Shown here piece after piece: positions 7,145 to 14,370 of a DNA stretch of 18,403 nucleotides; positions within the stretch are counted from its first letter, which is position 1, and every line of letters begins with the position of its first letter. The notes beneath the pieces are model-generated. The model worked only from the letters and a program-made list of their open reading frames with translations, was not told the origin of the DNA and did no database searches. Both the position numbers and the translations under genes were made by a program. Source of the stretch: Prevotella sp. UBA7594 (GTDB taxonomy: Bacteria > Bacteroidota > Bacteroidia > Bacteroidales > Bacteroidaceae); the NCBI GenBank assembly GCA_002490315.1, contig DLKG01000010.1, positions 1,288 through 19,690 on the forward strand, given 5' to 3'.

Positions 7145-7459
7145 ATGGGACGTCTTAAACTTATAATGGCTCTCGTCAGCCACTACAAATACGCCATCAC
7201 CATCGTGATGGGCTTGCTTCTTGTCGGCTTTGTTGACGAGAACAGTTTCCTCCATCGTGTGCGGCTCGAAATGCAGATAAGCGACCTTGAAGACGAGATA
7301 GAGCGCTACAACGCTCAGAATGAGAGCGATCTGAAGCAGCTCAAGGCGATGAAGCGCAGCACACGGGCATTCGAGAAGATAGCGCGTGAACGCTATTTCA
7401 TGAAGGCGGACGACGAGGACATATACGTGCTCAGCGACGACCCGAAGGAGAAAATTTGA
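7145..7459 (+). CDS. DivIC/FtsB-family septum formation initiator
   Basis: This is a small bitopic membrane protein of 104 residues. A short cytoplasmic N-terminus (1-15) precedes one transmembrane helix (about 16-30), then an extracytoplasmic coiled coil (about 36-70, rich in Glu/Leu/Gln heptads) and a C-terminal segment with AREKYFMK-like sequence (ARERYFMKADDEDIYVL) characteristic of DivIC/FtsB. By family it bridges FtsL/FtsQ in the divisome and helps activate septal peptidoglycan synthesis. It has its own predicted promoter 20 nt upstream. Overall architecture and the RERYFMK motif are the evidence; the choice between FtsB and DivIC naming is a matter of convention. An internal ATG at codon 8 is possible but less favoured. 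Confidence 0.85.
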   Translation: MGRLKLIMALVSHYKYAITIVMGLLLVGFVDENSFLHRVRLEMQISDLEDEIERYNAQNESDLKQLKAMKRSTRAFEKIARERYFMKADDEDIYVLSDDPKEKI

Positions 7460-7480
7460 TTTTTTGAGTAATTAGAACAT

Positions 7481-7652
7481 ATAAAGAAGTTGACGAAGGA
7501 GTAAGAGCCATTTGCTTTGTGGCATAAGTATTGGTAAGTAGCCTAATGGTTTTCGTTCGGCTTTGCTGCTTGCCAAGCACGAACTTCCGAGTGTCAGTAG
7601 GCAATAAAGACTTCATTAACTTCCATATATGCAAACTTGAATTAGTTTAATA
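7481..7652 (+). repeat. Dispersed intergenic repeat, copy B
   Basis: This fills most of the 199-nt gap after the septum gene. It has the same blocks in the same order as 3681-3886: ATAAAGAAGTT at the left, the central block 7546-7591, and TTGAATTAGT at the right end. It ends 7 nt before the next start codon, so any transcription or translation signals for that gene lie within or directly beside it. No TAnnTTTG promoter element is seen. Confidence 0.5.
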
Positions 7653-7658
7653 AAAAAG

Positions 7659-8135
7659 ATGAAACAATTAAGCAATATACAAAGTGCGTTATTCCTAATA
7701 GGCGGCGTGCTGATGGTGGTCGGAGCAGGATGCTTCGTGTTCCTGGTATGGCAGCCTATAGTGTGCTGGGTGTTTCTCGTGGGTGCATTGCTCTTTGCCT
7801 CTATGCAAGTGAGCCAGACTTACGAAGGCAGCAACATCACTATAAAGCGGCTCAAGAAGATTATGACCGTGGCAGACATCTTCTTCGTACTTTCCGGACT
7901 CCTCATGGTGGACAGCGCCTACCAGTGGTTGCGCGACTATTTCACGGAGTACACCACCTACCTTGAGATGGTCTACAACAAATGGGTGCTTATGCTTCTC
8001 GTAGCCGCCATACTCGAAATCTACACCATGCACCGCATCTCCTCCCTTCTTGCCAAAGAAGAGAATAGCGACGAGCTTCCGTCTGGCAACAAAGAAGAGA
8101 ATAGCGACGAGCTTCCGTCTGACGACGAAGAATAG
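7659..8135 (+). CDS. Four-helix membrane protein with duplicated acidic tail
   Basis: The 158-residue product is not assigned to a named family. It has four likely transmembrane segments at about residues 8-30, 34-50, 67-85 and 107-125, with the N-terminal pair close together and basic residues (KRLKK) between helices 2 and 3. The general pattern (GALLFASMQ, KRLKK, a last helix ending LEIYTMHRIS) resembles small uncharacterised membrane proteins that I recall from Bacteroidetes, but I cannot name a function. The cytosolic-type tail is strongly acidic and contains two copies of KEENSDELPS followed by GN or DD (residues 133-156), encoded by a tandem 36-bp repeat. The start is preceded by an A-rich stretch (TAAAAAAG). 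It lies downstream of the septum gene, separated by repeat copy B. Confidence 0.75.
   Translation: MKQLSNIQSALFLIGGVLMVVGAGCFVFLVWQPIVCWVFLVGALLFASMQVSQTYEGSNITIKRLKKIMTVADIFFVLSGLLMVDSAYQWLRDYFTEYTTYLEMVYNKWVLMLLVAAILEIYTMHRISSLLAKEENSDELPSGNKEENSDELPSDDEE
8055..8126 (+). repeat. 36-bp in-frame tandem duplication
   Basis: 8055-8090 and 8091-8126 are adjacent copies identical at 34 of 36 bases; the two differences fall near the 3' ends and change Gly-Asn to Asp-Asp. Each unit encodes 12 residues of an acidic tail. The near identity points to a recent duplication, possibly slipped-strand or variable in copy number. Confidence 0.9.
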
Positions 8136-8316
8136 AAGCGCAAACTCATTATGAACGGTGCCCCCGTCTGCCGGTGGAGGATTATTAACAAACGCTTAAG
8201 GAGCAACAGTGTTGGATATTGGCGGACATTAGTCAGTCGCTCCTTTGATGTTGTTAAAGAAGAATAATCATAACTTAAAACTCGTAAAAAATCATCCGTT
8301 ATTCGACAATACACGT

Positions 8317-8324
8317 TATCTTTG
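8317..8324 (+). promoter_or_regulatory. -7 element upstream of the DUF4369 lipoprotein gene
   Basis: TATCTTTG matches TAnnTTTG. The start would be near 8330, so a TTG codon at 8322 lying inside the element cannot be the translation start of the downstream gene. The spacer 8136-8316 holds only a weak inverted repeat (AAGGAGC 8198-8204 with GCTCCTT 8239-8245). Confidence 0.55.
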
Positions 8325-8384
8325 CAGACAGGTGTAAGCCATACACCTCATAGCATGAAAAGTCAGAAAACATACATTCGCATT

Positions 8385-9164
8385 ATGGACAAACTTCTGT
8401 ACGCAGTTCTCTGCGTTCTTACTTTGGCGTCGTGCGCCAAAACCTATAACATACAGGGCACGTCTAACGTGTCCACACTCGACGGACGAATGCTCTATCT
8501 AAAGGTGCTGAGCAACAATGATTTCAAGAACATTGACTCCTGCGACGTCGTGCACGGACAATTCCAGTTCAGCGGCACCTACGACACCGTGCGCCTCGCC
8601 AATATCTTCATGGACGACGAGAGCGTGCTGCCCCTCGTGCTCGAGAGTGGCGACATAACGATAAAGATAGACAACACGCAGCAGAACGTCAGCGGCACGC
8701 CGCTCAACGATGAACTCTTCAAGTTCTTCAACAAGTACAACCAGTTGAAGAACCAGGAGGCAGAACTTCTCCACACCCACGACCGCGCCATCATGGACGG
8801 CAGCGACATGGACGCCGTAACGAAGCGTCTCAACGCCGAAGCGTTGCGCATCTCCGACGAGGAGGACAAGCTCGTCACAACTTTCGTCACCGACAACTTC
8901 GACAACGTGCTCGGTCCGGGCGTGTTCTTCATGATGACCATCGGCTATCGCTACCCGGAGCTGACGCCCTGGATAGAGGACATCATGAGTAAGGCGACAG
9001 ACAAGTTCAAGAACGATCCCTACGTCAAGGACTATTACCAAAAGGCGCAGGAGAACCAGGCCATCATGAACGGCATGAAGTCGCCCGACGCCTCCATGCC
9101 CGACGCCCCAGCCCCTGCTCCCGACGGTCCTACACCCAACGAGCTTGCGCAGCCGGCTGAGTAA
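8385..9164 (+). CDS. DUF4369 domain lipoprotein
   Basis: This is a 259-residue lipoprotein starting MDKLLYAVL with lipobox LASC (C17). The frame is open further upstream, but the only earlier ATG (8355) would put ten polar residues before the signal peptide, and the still earlier TTG lies in the promoter. Residues about 20-115 fit DUF4369, the N-terminal domain of Bacteroidetes TlpA-like thiol-disulfide lipoproteins: an INGxx-type strand start (YNIQGTS), then VLSNNDFKNIDSCDVVHGQFQFSG-like beta strands and LVLESGDITIKID. The second half is helical (about 120-225) and no thioredoxin domain or CxxC motif follows. It ends in a Pro/Ala/Asp-rich tail (about 230-259). Envelope role is likely; the function is unknown. 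pyrC starts 75 nt downstream with no promoter seen, so cotranscription is likely. Confidence 0.8.
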   Translation: MDKLLYAVLCVLTLASCAKTYNIQGTSNVSTLDGRMLYLKVLSNNDFKNIDSCDVVHGQFQFSGTYDTVRLANIFMDDESVLPLVLESGDITIKIDNTQQNVSGTPLNDELFKFFNKYNQLKNQEAELLHTHDRAIMDGSDMDAVTKRLNAEALRISDEEDKLVTTFVTDNFDNVLGPGVFFMMTIGYRYPELTPWIEDIMSKATDKFKNDPYVKDYYQKAQENQAIMNGMKSPDASMPDAPAPAPDGPTPNELAQPAE

Positions 9165-9239
9165 GCCATTGCAATGTGGGCGACGCGAAAAGCCGCGCAT
9201 TATAAGCAAACTTTCAGTTAATACATACGAAAAACCATT

Positions 9240-10565
9240 ATGCGAACATTAATCTTCGGCGGAACGGTCGTCAGCGACGGAGCCTCGCGCAAGGCATCCG
9301 TTGTAGTGGAAGACGACATTATCGCCGACATCATAGAAGGCTGTGAGCAACCCCGTGGCAACTACGACAAAGTCGTGGATGCGACGGGGCTTTTTGTGTT
9401 GCCCGGCATCATCGACTCCCACGTCCATTTCCGCGACCCCGGACTCACGGCAAAGGCCGACATGCAGACAGAGAGTCGCGCGGCAGCCTACGGCGGCGTG
9501 ACCACCTATTTCGACATGCCCAACACCAAGCCGCAGACGACAACACTCGAAGCTCTCGACGCCAAGTTTGACGATGCTGCGCGCAAGTCGCACGTCAACT
9601 ATTCATTCTTCATCGGCGCCACTAACGACAATCTCCATGTCGTCACCGCTGTCGACCCCCACCGAGTGCCGGGCGTGAAGCTTTTCATGGGCTCCTCCAC
9701 TGGCAACATGCTCGTCGACCGCCGCGACACGCTCCTCAGACTCTTCCAGGAAGTGAGCCTTCCGATTATGGCCCACTGTGAGGACACCGACATCATCAAC
9801 CACAACATGGCAGAGGCGAAGCGTCTCTACGGCGACGACCCCGACGTCGTGCACCATCCGGAGATACGCTCCGCCGAGGCTTGCTACAAGTCGACGAGCC
9901 TCGCCGTCAGTCTTGCCGAGCAGACGGGTGCCCGCCTTCATGTGGCTCATCTGACGACGGCACGCGAGCTGGAACTCTTCGGCAAGTCGCCGCGCATCAC
10001 GGCAGAAGCCGTCATTGCCCATATCTTCTTCTCCGACGCCGATTATGCCACGCTTGGCACGCGCATCAAGTGCAACCCCGCCGTGAAGACCGCTGCCGAC
10101 CGCGATGCCCTGCGCCGCGCCCTCTCCGATGGTCGCATCACTACCATAGGCACCGACCATGCCCCACATCTCCTCGCCGACAAGCAAGGCGGATGCTCCA
10201 AGGCAGCTTCGGGAATGCCGATGCTTCAGTTCTCGCTCGTCGCCATGCTCGAGCTTGTCAGCAAGGGTGTGCTCACGATAGAGCGCATGGTGGAGCTGAT
10301 GGCGCACAATCCAGCACGCCTCTTCGAGGTGGCTAACCGCGGTTTCCTACGTCCGGGCTACAAAGCCGACATCGTCATCGTGGCGCCCCATTCGCCGTGG
10401 ACGGTCACGCCCGACTGCGTGCAGAGCAAGTGCGGATGGAGCCCTATGGAGGGACACACGTTCCAATGGCAGGTGTGCACGACGATGTGCAACGGCCACA
10501 TTATATATAATGAGGGCGTCTTCGACGACAGCAGTAGGGGAGAGGCAGTGTTGTTCCGCGCCTGA
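9240..10565 (+). CDS. pyrC: Dihydroorotase
   Basis: The 441-residue amidohydrolase catalyses the reversible cyclisation of carbamoyl-aspartate to dihydroorotate, the third step of pyrimidine synthesis, in the cytoplasm. The metal-binding HxH of DSHVHFRDPG is at H61/H63, further ligand histidines lie in MAHCED and HVAHLTTA, and the catalytic Asp is in DHAPH (D306). A lysine in VKLFMGSSTGNM (K147) could be the carbamylated metal bridge. Length and the DSHVHFRDPGLT motif mark the long class I type rather than the shorter E. coli type. The ATG at 9240 gives the expected beta-strand start MRTLIFGGTVV. It is followed 35 nt later by the MetH reactivation-domain gene, probably in one operon. Allantoinase is less likely because the motifs closely follow dihydroorotases. 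Confidence 0.93.
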   Translation: MRTLIFGGTVVSDGASRKASVVVEDDIIADIIEGCEQPRGNYDKVVDATGLFVLPGIIDSHVHFRDPGLTAKADMQTESRAAAYGGVTTYFDMPNTKPQTTTLEALDAKFDDAARKSHVNYSFFIGATNDNLHVVTAVDPHRVPGVKLFMGSSTGNMLVDRRDTLLRLFQEVSLPIMAHCEDTDIINHNMAEAKRLYGDDPDVVHHPEIRSAEACYKSTSLAVSLAEQTGARLHVAHLTTARELELFGKSPRITAEAVIAHIFFSDADYATLGTRIKCNPAVKTAADRDALRRALSDGRITTIGTDHAPHLLADKQGGCSKAASGMPMLQFSLVAMLELVSKGVLTIERMVELMAHNPARLFEVANRGFLRPGYKADIVIVAPHSPWTVTPDCVQSKCGWSPMEGHTFQWQVCTTMCNGHIIYNEGVFDDSSRGEAVLFRA

Positions 10566-10600
10566 CATCGCCTGGCTCTTCTTATTTACCATGAACAAAT

Positions 10601-11440
10601 ATGAACGACAACGAAAATAAATGTCTTGCCCATTACAACCTGAGCTATGACATATCAGCAATACGACCCTTCATCAACTGGCTCTATTTCCTCCACGCTT
10701 GGGGACTCTCCGGCAAGCCGCAGGAGGAGAAGGACAAGATGAAGGCTGAGGCGGAGCGCATGCTCGACAGCCTTGAGGGCCGCTACCACACTCGCGCCCT
10801 CTTCTCGCTCTTCGTCGCCAACAGCGACGGCGACGACATCATTGTCGGCGACACGCGCTTCCCCATGCTGCGCCAGCAGCATCCCTCCGAGAACGGCGGC
10901 CCTAATCTTTCGCTCGCCGACTTCATCCGCCCTGTCGCCTCGGGCATTGAAGACCGTCTTGGCGTGTTCGCCACGACCGTCGACTCTGCCCTTGAGCACG
11001 ACTTCCTTGCCGACGATTTCCAGCGTATGCTTGCCCAAACCCTCGCCGACCGACTTGCCGAGGCTACCACCGAGGTACTCCATCGCGACGTGAGAAGACG
11101 CTATTGGGGCTACGCGCCCGACGAGCAGCTCTCCGTCAGGGAAATGCTGCGCGAGGATTTCCAAGGCATACGCCCCGCCGTGGGCTATCCGTCCCTGCCC
11201 GACACGAGCGCCAACTTCATCATCGACCGCCTCCTCTCCCTCGGACAGATAGGCATACGACTGACGGAGAGCGGTGCCATGAAGCCCCATGCCTCCGTCT
11301 CCGGACTCATGTTCGCACATCCCAAGGCCCACTATTTCGACCTCGGCAAGATTGGTGACGACCAGCTTCACGACTATGCACGTCGCCGCGGGTTGCCCGT
11401 GGAACTCGTGAGGCGCTTTCTCGCAGTAAGACTACAATGA
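10601..11440 (+). CDS. Stand-alone cobalamin-dependent methionine synthase reactivation domain
   Basis: The 279-residue protein aligns over nearly its whole length with the C-terminal AdoMet-binding activation module of MetH (Met_synt_B12). In MetH this module binds AdoMet and remethylates oxidised cob(II)alamin during flavodoxin-driven reductive repair. Seen here are PFINWLYFLHAWGLSGK (E. coli has YIDWTPFF, so the Asp is Asn26), LFVANSDGDDI, LADRLAEATTEVLH, RRYWGYAPDE, the AdoMet-loop motif GIRPAVGYP (R191, G195, Y196), RLTESGAM (E223), SVSG (S232-G235) and KIGDDQLHDYARRRG. No cobalamin, homocysteine or folate domain is attached, so it must work in trans with a separate MetH. It sits 35 nt after pyrC and only 4 nt before the metallophosphoesterase. 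The ATG at 10601 is chosen because the matching sequence begins soon after. Confidence 0.9.
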   Translation: MNDNENKCLAHYNLSYDISAIRPFINWLYFLHAWGLSGKPQEEKDKMKAEAERMLDSLEGRYHTRALFSLFVANSDGDDIIVGDTRFPMLRQQHPSENGGPNLSLADFIRPVASGIEDRLGVFATTVDSALEHDFLADDFQRMLAQTLADRLAEATTEVLHRDVRRRYWGYAPDEQLSVREMLREDFQGIRPAVGYPSLPDTSANFIIDRLLSLGQIGIRLTESGAMKPHASVSGLMFAHPKAHYFDLGKIGDDQLHDYARRRGLPVELVRRFLAVRLQ

Positions 11441-11444
11441 CAAT

Positions 11445-12614
11445 ATGATAGCACGCATTTCAATACTGATATTTCTCGTAACGCTCCTTCCCGACCTCTA
11501 TCTCTATAGGCGTTATCTGTGCCGCCGCGTCAGCATGACGCTATGGATGCGACTACTGTGGTGGGTGCCGGGAGTGGCGATGGTTGCTTGTACGGCAGTC
11601 TACTCCATGATAGACAATTTCGCGCCCGACAATCTGACGCTCTTCGACGTCTATCTCTTTTTGCTTGGCTTGCTCGTCGTGCCGAAGTTGCTCTTCGTGC
11701 TCGTTTCCATAGCGGGGCGAGCCGTCAAGCGGCTGCTGCATTTGAATGTCAACTTGGGCAACTACGCCGGACTCGTCGTGGTGCTCGGTTGGCTCTACGT
11801 GCTCTTCACGGGCTCGTTGATTGGTCCGGAGCGACTGCGTGTGCGCCATGTAGAGATAGAGTTCGACAATCTGCCTGCTTCCTTCGACGGCTACCGCATC
11901 GTGCAGTTCTCCGACGCCCATCTCGGCTCCATGAGTCAGGAGTTTGCGGAGCGTGCCGTGGCGCAGATGAACGCTCTCAATCCCGACCTTATAGCCTTCA
12001 CAGGCGACCTTCAGAACCTCCGGCCACAGGAACTGCCTCCTCATGCCGCCATTCTCTCACGCCTGTGTGCCAAGGACGGCATCGTCTCGGTGCTTGGCAA
12101 TCATGACTATTCGCAGTATATGCGCCGGCTCAACGCTGCGCAGCGTGCCGACTATGAAGCAATGACGCGCGACTTTGAGCGCTCCGTGGGGTGGACACTT
12201 CTGCTCAACGAGAGCCGTGTGGTGCGCCGTGGTGCCGACTCCCTTGTCGTGGCAGGCACGGAGAACGACGGCAAGCCGCCTTTCCCTGCCAAGGCCAATT
12301 ATCAGCGTGCGCTCAGCGGCATCGGCAAAGGTGCCTTCATCGTGATGCTGCAGCACGACCCCTCGGCGTGGCGTCGCCATGTCTTGACGGAGACAGACGC
12401 ACAGCTAACGCTCAGTGGCCACACCCACGGCGGACAGCTCTCGCTGTTCGGCTTGCGCCCAACACGCTTCACCGGCTCGCCCGACGACGGACTCTATCGC
12501 GACGGCAAGCGCTGCCTCTTCGTCTCCACTGGGCTTGGAGGCATGCTGCCCTTCCGCTTCGGGATGGACCCGGAGGTGGTGGAGATTACGCTGAAGAGAG
12601 CAAGAATCCAATAG
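11445..12614 (+). CDS. Membrane-anchored calcineurin-like metallophosphoesterase
   Basis: The 389-residue protein has four N-terminal transmembrane segments (about 4-21, 34-54, 66-90, 106-124) and a metallophosphoesterase domain (about 148-380). All five metal-binding signatures are present: SDAHLG (D157, H159), GDLQN (D188), GNHDY (N219, H220), QHDP (H304) and SGHTHGGQ (H326, H328). It resembles the YkuE/YaeI/LpxG-like group, whose members act on phospholipid or lipid A intermediates, but the substrate here is unknown. The start is 4 nt after the stop of the MetH reactivation gene, so the two are translationally close. The acyltransferase gene follows 69 nt downstream, which is suggestive of a lipid-related role; that is inference. 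Confidence 0.9.
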   Translation: MIARISILIFLVTLLPDLYLYRRYLCRRVSMTLWMRLLWWVPGVAMVACTAVYSMIDNFAPDNLTLFDVYLFLLGLLVVPKLLFVLVSIAGRAVKRLLHLNVNLGNYAGLVVVLGWLYVLFTGSLIGPERLRVRHVEIEFDNLPASFDGYRIVQFSDAHLGSMSQEFAERAVAQMNALNPDLIAFTGDLQNLRPQELPPHAAILSRLCAKDGIVSVLGNHDYSQYMRRLNAAQRADYEAMTRDFERSVGWTLLLNESRVVRRGADSLVVAGTENDGKPPFPAKANYQRALSGIGKGAFIVMLQHDPSAWRRHVLTETDAQLTLSGHTHGGQLSLFGLRPTRFTGSPDDGLYRDGKRCLFVSTGLGGMLPFRFGMDPEVVEITLKRARIQ

Positions 12615-12650
12615 TTTTGAATTGTAGGTTTCGCCGATTAAGAGTTTCTT

Positions 12651-12658
12651 TATTTTTG
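12651..12658 (+). promoter_or_regulatory. Possible -7 element upstream of the acyltransferase gene
   Basis: TATTTTTG fits TAnnTTTG, with a predicted start near 12664 and a leader of about 20 nt. The surrounding sequence is AT-rich, so a chance match is possible. Confidence 0.4.
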
Positions 12659-12683
12659 AGTTTTATATAAGATAAGTACAGTA

Positions 12684-13442
12684 ATGAAATACATTTATCG
12701 CATTTACCAGCTATTCATCGCTCTGCCGTTGATAGCCGTCTTCACGTTATTGACAAGCATTGTCGTCATCGTCGGGTGTGCCGTCGGCAACGGACATTTC
12801 TGGGGCTACTATCCCGGCAAGTTGTGGGCGCAGTTCATCGTGCGCGTCCTCCTGCTTCCAGTGAAGGTGGAGGGCAGGGAGAATTTGGAGAAAGGCCAGT
12901 CCTACGTCTTCGTCGCCAACCATCAGGGGGCGTTCGACATCTTTCTCATCTATGGCTTCCTCGGACGCAACTTCAAGTGGATGATGAAGCGTCAGTTGCG
13001 TCAGATACCACTTGTTGGCAAGGCGTGCGAGTCGTGCCATCACATCTTTGTCGACAAGCGCGGACCGAGCCGCATACGCGAAACCTACGACCGTGCGCGT
13101 GCCACGTTGCGCGGCGGCATGTCGCTCGTTGTCTTCCCCGAGGGAGCGCGTACGTTCACGGGTCACATGGGAGTGTTCCGTCGCGGTGCCTTCATGCTCG
13201 CCGACGACATCGACCTGCCCGTAGTGCCGCTCACCATCAACGGATCCTTCAACGTCATGCCCCGCACGCGCGACATGAAGTGGGCTATATGGCATCCGCT
13301 CCGCCTCACCATCCACAAGCCGATAATGCCCATCGGTAAGGGCACGGACAACATCAAGCATCTCGAGGAGGAGAGCTACAAGGTCGTCATGTCAGGACTC
13401 GTGCCCGAATACCAGGGCTTCGTTGAGAATCCCGACCAGTAG
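12684..13442 (+). CDS. PlsC-type 1-acyl-glycerol-3-phosphate acyltransferase
   Basis: The 252-residue membrane-bound acyltransferase probably transfers an acyl group to lysophosphatidic acid in phospholipid synthesis. One hydrophobic segment lies at about residues 9-35. The catalytic H(X)4D motif is NHQGAFD (H80, D85), and the substrate-binding PEGAR motif is at 152-156 (VVFPEGARTF). The sequence between them, KWMMKRQLRQIPLVGKAC, is the usual PlsC third-block pattern. Later INGSFNVMP is also typical. Length is standard. It has a weak promoter of its own and follows the metallophosphoesterase. Other lysophospholipid or aminolipid acyltransferases share these motifs, so exact acceptor identity is not certain. 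Confidence 0.9.
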   Translation: MKYIYRIYQLFIALPLIAVFTLLTSIVVIVGCAVGNGHFWGYYPGKLWAQFIVRVLLLPVKVEGRENLEKGQSYVFVANHQGAFDIFLIYGFLGRNFKWMMKRQLRQIPLVGKACESCHHIFVDKRGPSRIRETYDRARATLRGGMSLVVFPEGARTFTGHMGVFRRGAFMLADDIDLPVVPLTINGSFNVMPRTRDMKWAIWHPLRLTIHKPIMPIGKGTDNIKHLEEESYKVVMSGLVPEYQGFVENPDQ

Positions 13443-13558
13443 AAGCAATCAGGCAGGTAGTGAAGGACAAACGGCAAGAGAGGCAATTTTCCGGCAATGG
13501 TGTTCATGTACCATTCTTGGAAAACTCGAATTTTAGTTTTTTTATTCCTTTCGCCTTC

Positions 13559-13586
13559 TTGCTTTCCGCAAATCTTTGTACTTTTG
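13559..13586 (+). promoter_or_regulatory. Promoter of the glycosyltransferase-mfd unit
   Basis: A TTG at 13559-13561 (-33 like) and TACTTTTG at 13579-13586 (-7, fits TAnnTTTG) are separated by 17 bases. The start would be near 13592, giving a leader of about 20 nt before the ATG at 13611. This is the only -7 element here with a plausible -33 partner. Confidence 0.6.
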
Positions 13587-13610
13587 TGTTTTCGTAACAT
13601 CACGACAATT

Positions 13611-14360
13611 ATGAACAACAGCGACAGCATAGTAATCATACCCACCTACAACGAGAAGGAGAACATCGAGAAGATCATTCGTGCGGTGTTCGCCCTCGAA
13701 AAATGTTTCCACATTCTCGTTATCGACGACGGCAGCCCCGACGGCACAGCAGCCATCGTGAAGCGGCTAATGGCAGATGAGTTCGCCGACCGTCTCTTCA
13801 TCCTTGAGCGCTCCGGCAAGCTCGGACTCGGCACCGCCTACATCACAGGCTTCAAATGGGCGCTTGAGCACGGCTACGACTACATCTTTGAGATGGACGC
13901 CGACTTCTCCCACGACCCCCACGACCTGCCGCGTCTCTACGCCGCTTGCCACGACGAAGGCTACGACGTCGCCATCGGCTCACGCTACGTGAGCGGCGTC
14001 AACGTCGTCAATTGGCCTATCGGGCGCGTACTCATGAGCTATTTCGCCTCTAAGTACGTGCGCCTTGTGACGGGCTTCAAGGTACACGACACCACCGCCG
14101 GCTTCAAGTGCTACAGGCGCTGCGTGCTCGAGTCGATTCCGCTCGACGAGATACGCTTCAAGGGCTATGCCTTCCAGATAGAGATGAAGTACACTGCCTA
14201 CAAGATGGGCTACCGCATCAAGGAGGTGCCCGTCATCTTTGTCAACAGGCGCGAGGGTGTCAGCAAGATGAGCGGCGGCATCTTCGGAGAGGCATTCTTC
14301 GGAGTGATGAGGCTCAGATGGGACGGATGGTTCAGGAAGTATCCGAAGGCAAAGCATTGA
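13611..14360 (+). CDS. Polyprenol monophosphomannose synthase-like GT2 glycosyltransferase
   Basis: The 249-residue family 2 glycosyltransferase most resembles dolichyl/polyprenyl-phosphate mannosyltransferase catalytic domains, which make polyprenyl-P-mannose from GDP-mannose at the inner face of the cytoplasmic membrane. Motifs are IVIIPTYNEKENI (7-19), VIDDGSPDGT (37-46, D39/D40), GLGTAYITGF and the metal-binding MDADFSHDP (D96, D98). GSRYVSGVNVVNWP and the later FKGYAFQIEMKY are also typical. There is no C-terminal transmembrane domain. The open frame extends back to 13497, but that extension crosses the promoter at 13559-13586 and adds a hydrophobic segment unlike the family, so the ATG at 13611 is chosen. 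It is 10 nt upstream of mfd, so the two are cotranscribed. The exact sugar is not shown by sequence. Confidence 0.88.
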   Translation: MNNSDSIVIIPTYNEKENIEKIIRAVFALEKCFHILVIDDGSPDGTAAIVKRLMADEFADRLFILERSGKLGLGTAYITGFKWALEHGYDYIFEMDADFSHDPHDLPRLYAACHDEGYDVAIGSRYVSGVNVVNWPIGRVLMSYFASKYVRLVTGFKVHDTTAGFKCYRRCVLESIPLDEIRFKGYAFQIEMKYTAYKMGYRIKEVPVIFVNRREGVSKMSGGIFGEAFFGVMRLRWDGWFRKYPKAKH

Positions 14361-14370
14361 TTGATGATTT

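Noticed and set aside
7431..7634. 67-codon minus-strand frame in the gap after the septum gene
   Set aside because: It lies mostly inside the diverged dispersed repeat and shows no domain or start signal; copy A does not preserve the frame.
8198..8245. Inverted repeat AAGGAGC/GCTCCTT as a terminator
   Set aside because: Only seven base pairs with a 34-nt loop and no immediate U-run; too weak to call.
10591..10620. Nine-codon upstream frame (ATG to TAA) overlapping the MetH reactivation gene start
   Set aside because: It arises from two copies of ATGAAC ten bases apart; nothing supports translation, and coupling by chance overlap is equally likely.
13497..13610. 38-codon N-terminal extension of the glycosyltransferase
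   Set aside because: It crosses the predicted promoter (13559-13586) and encodes hydrophobic residues absent from the family; the ATG at 13611 begins the conserved domain.
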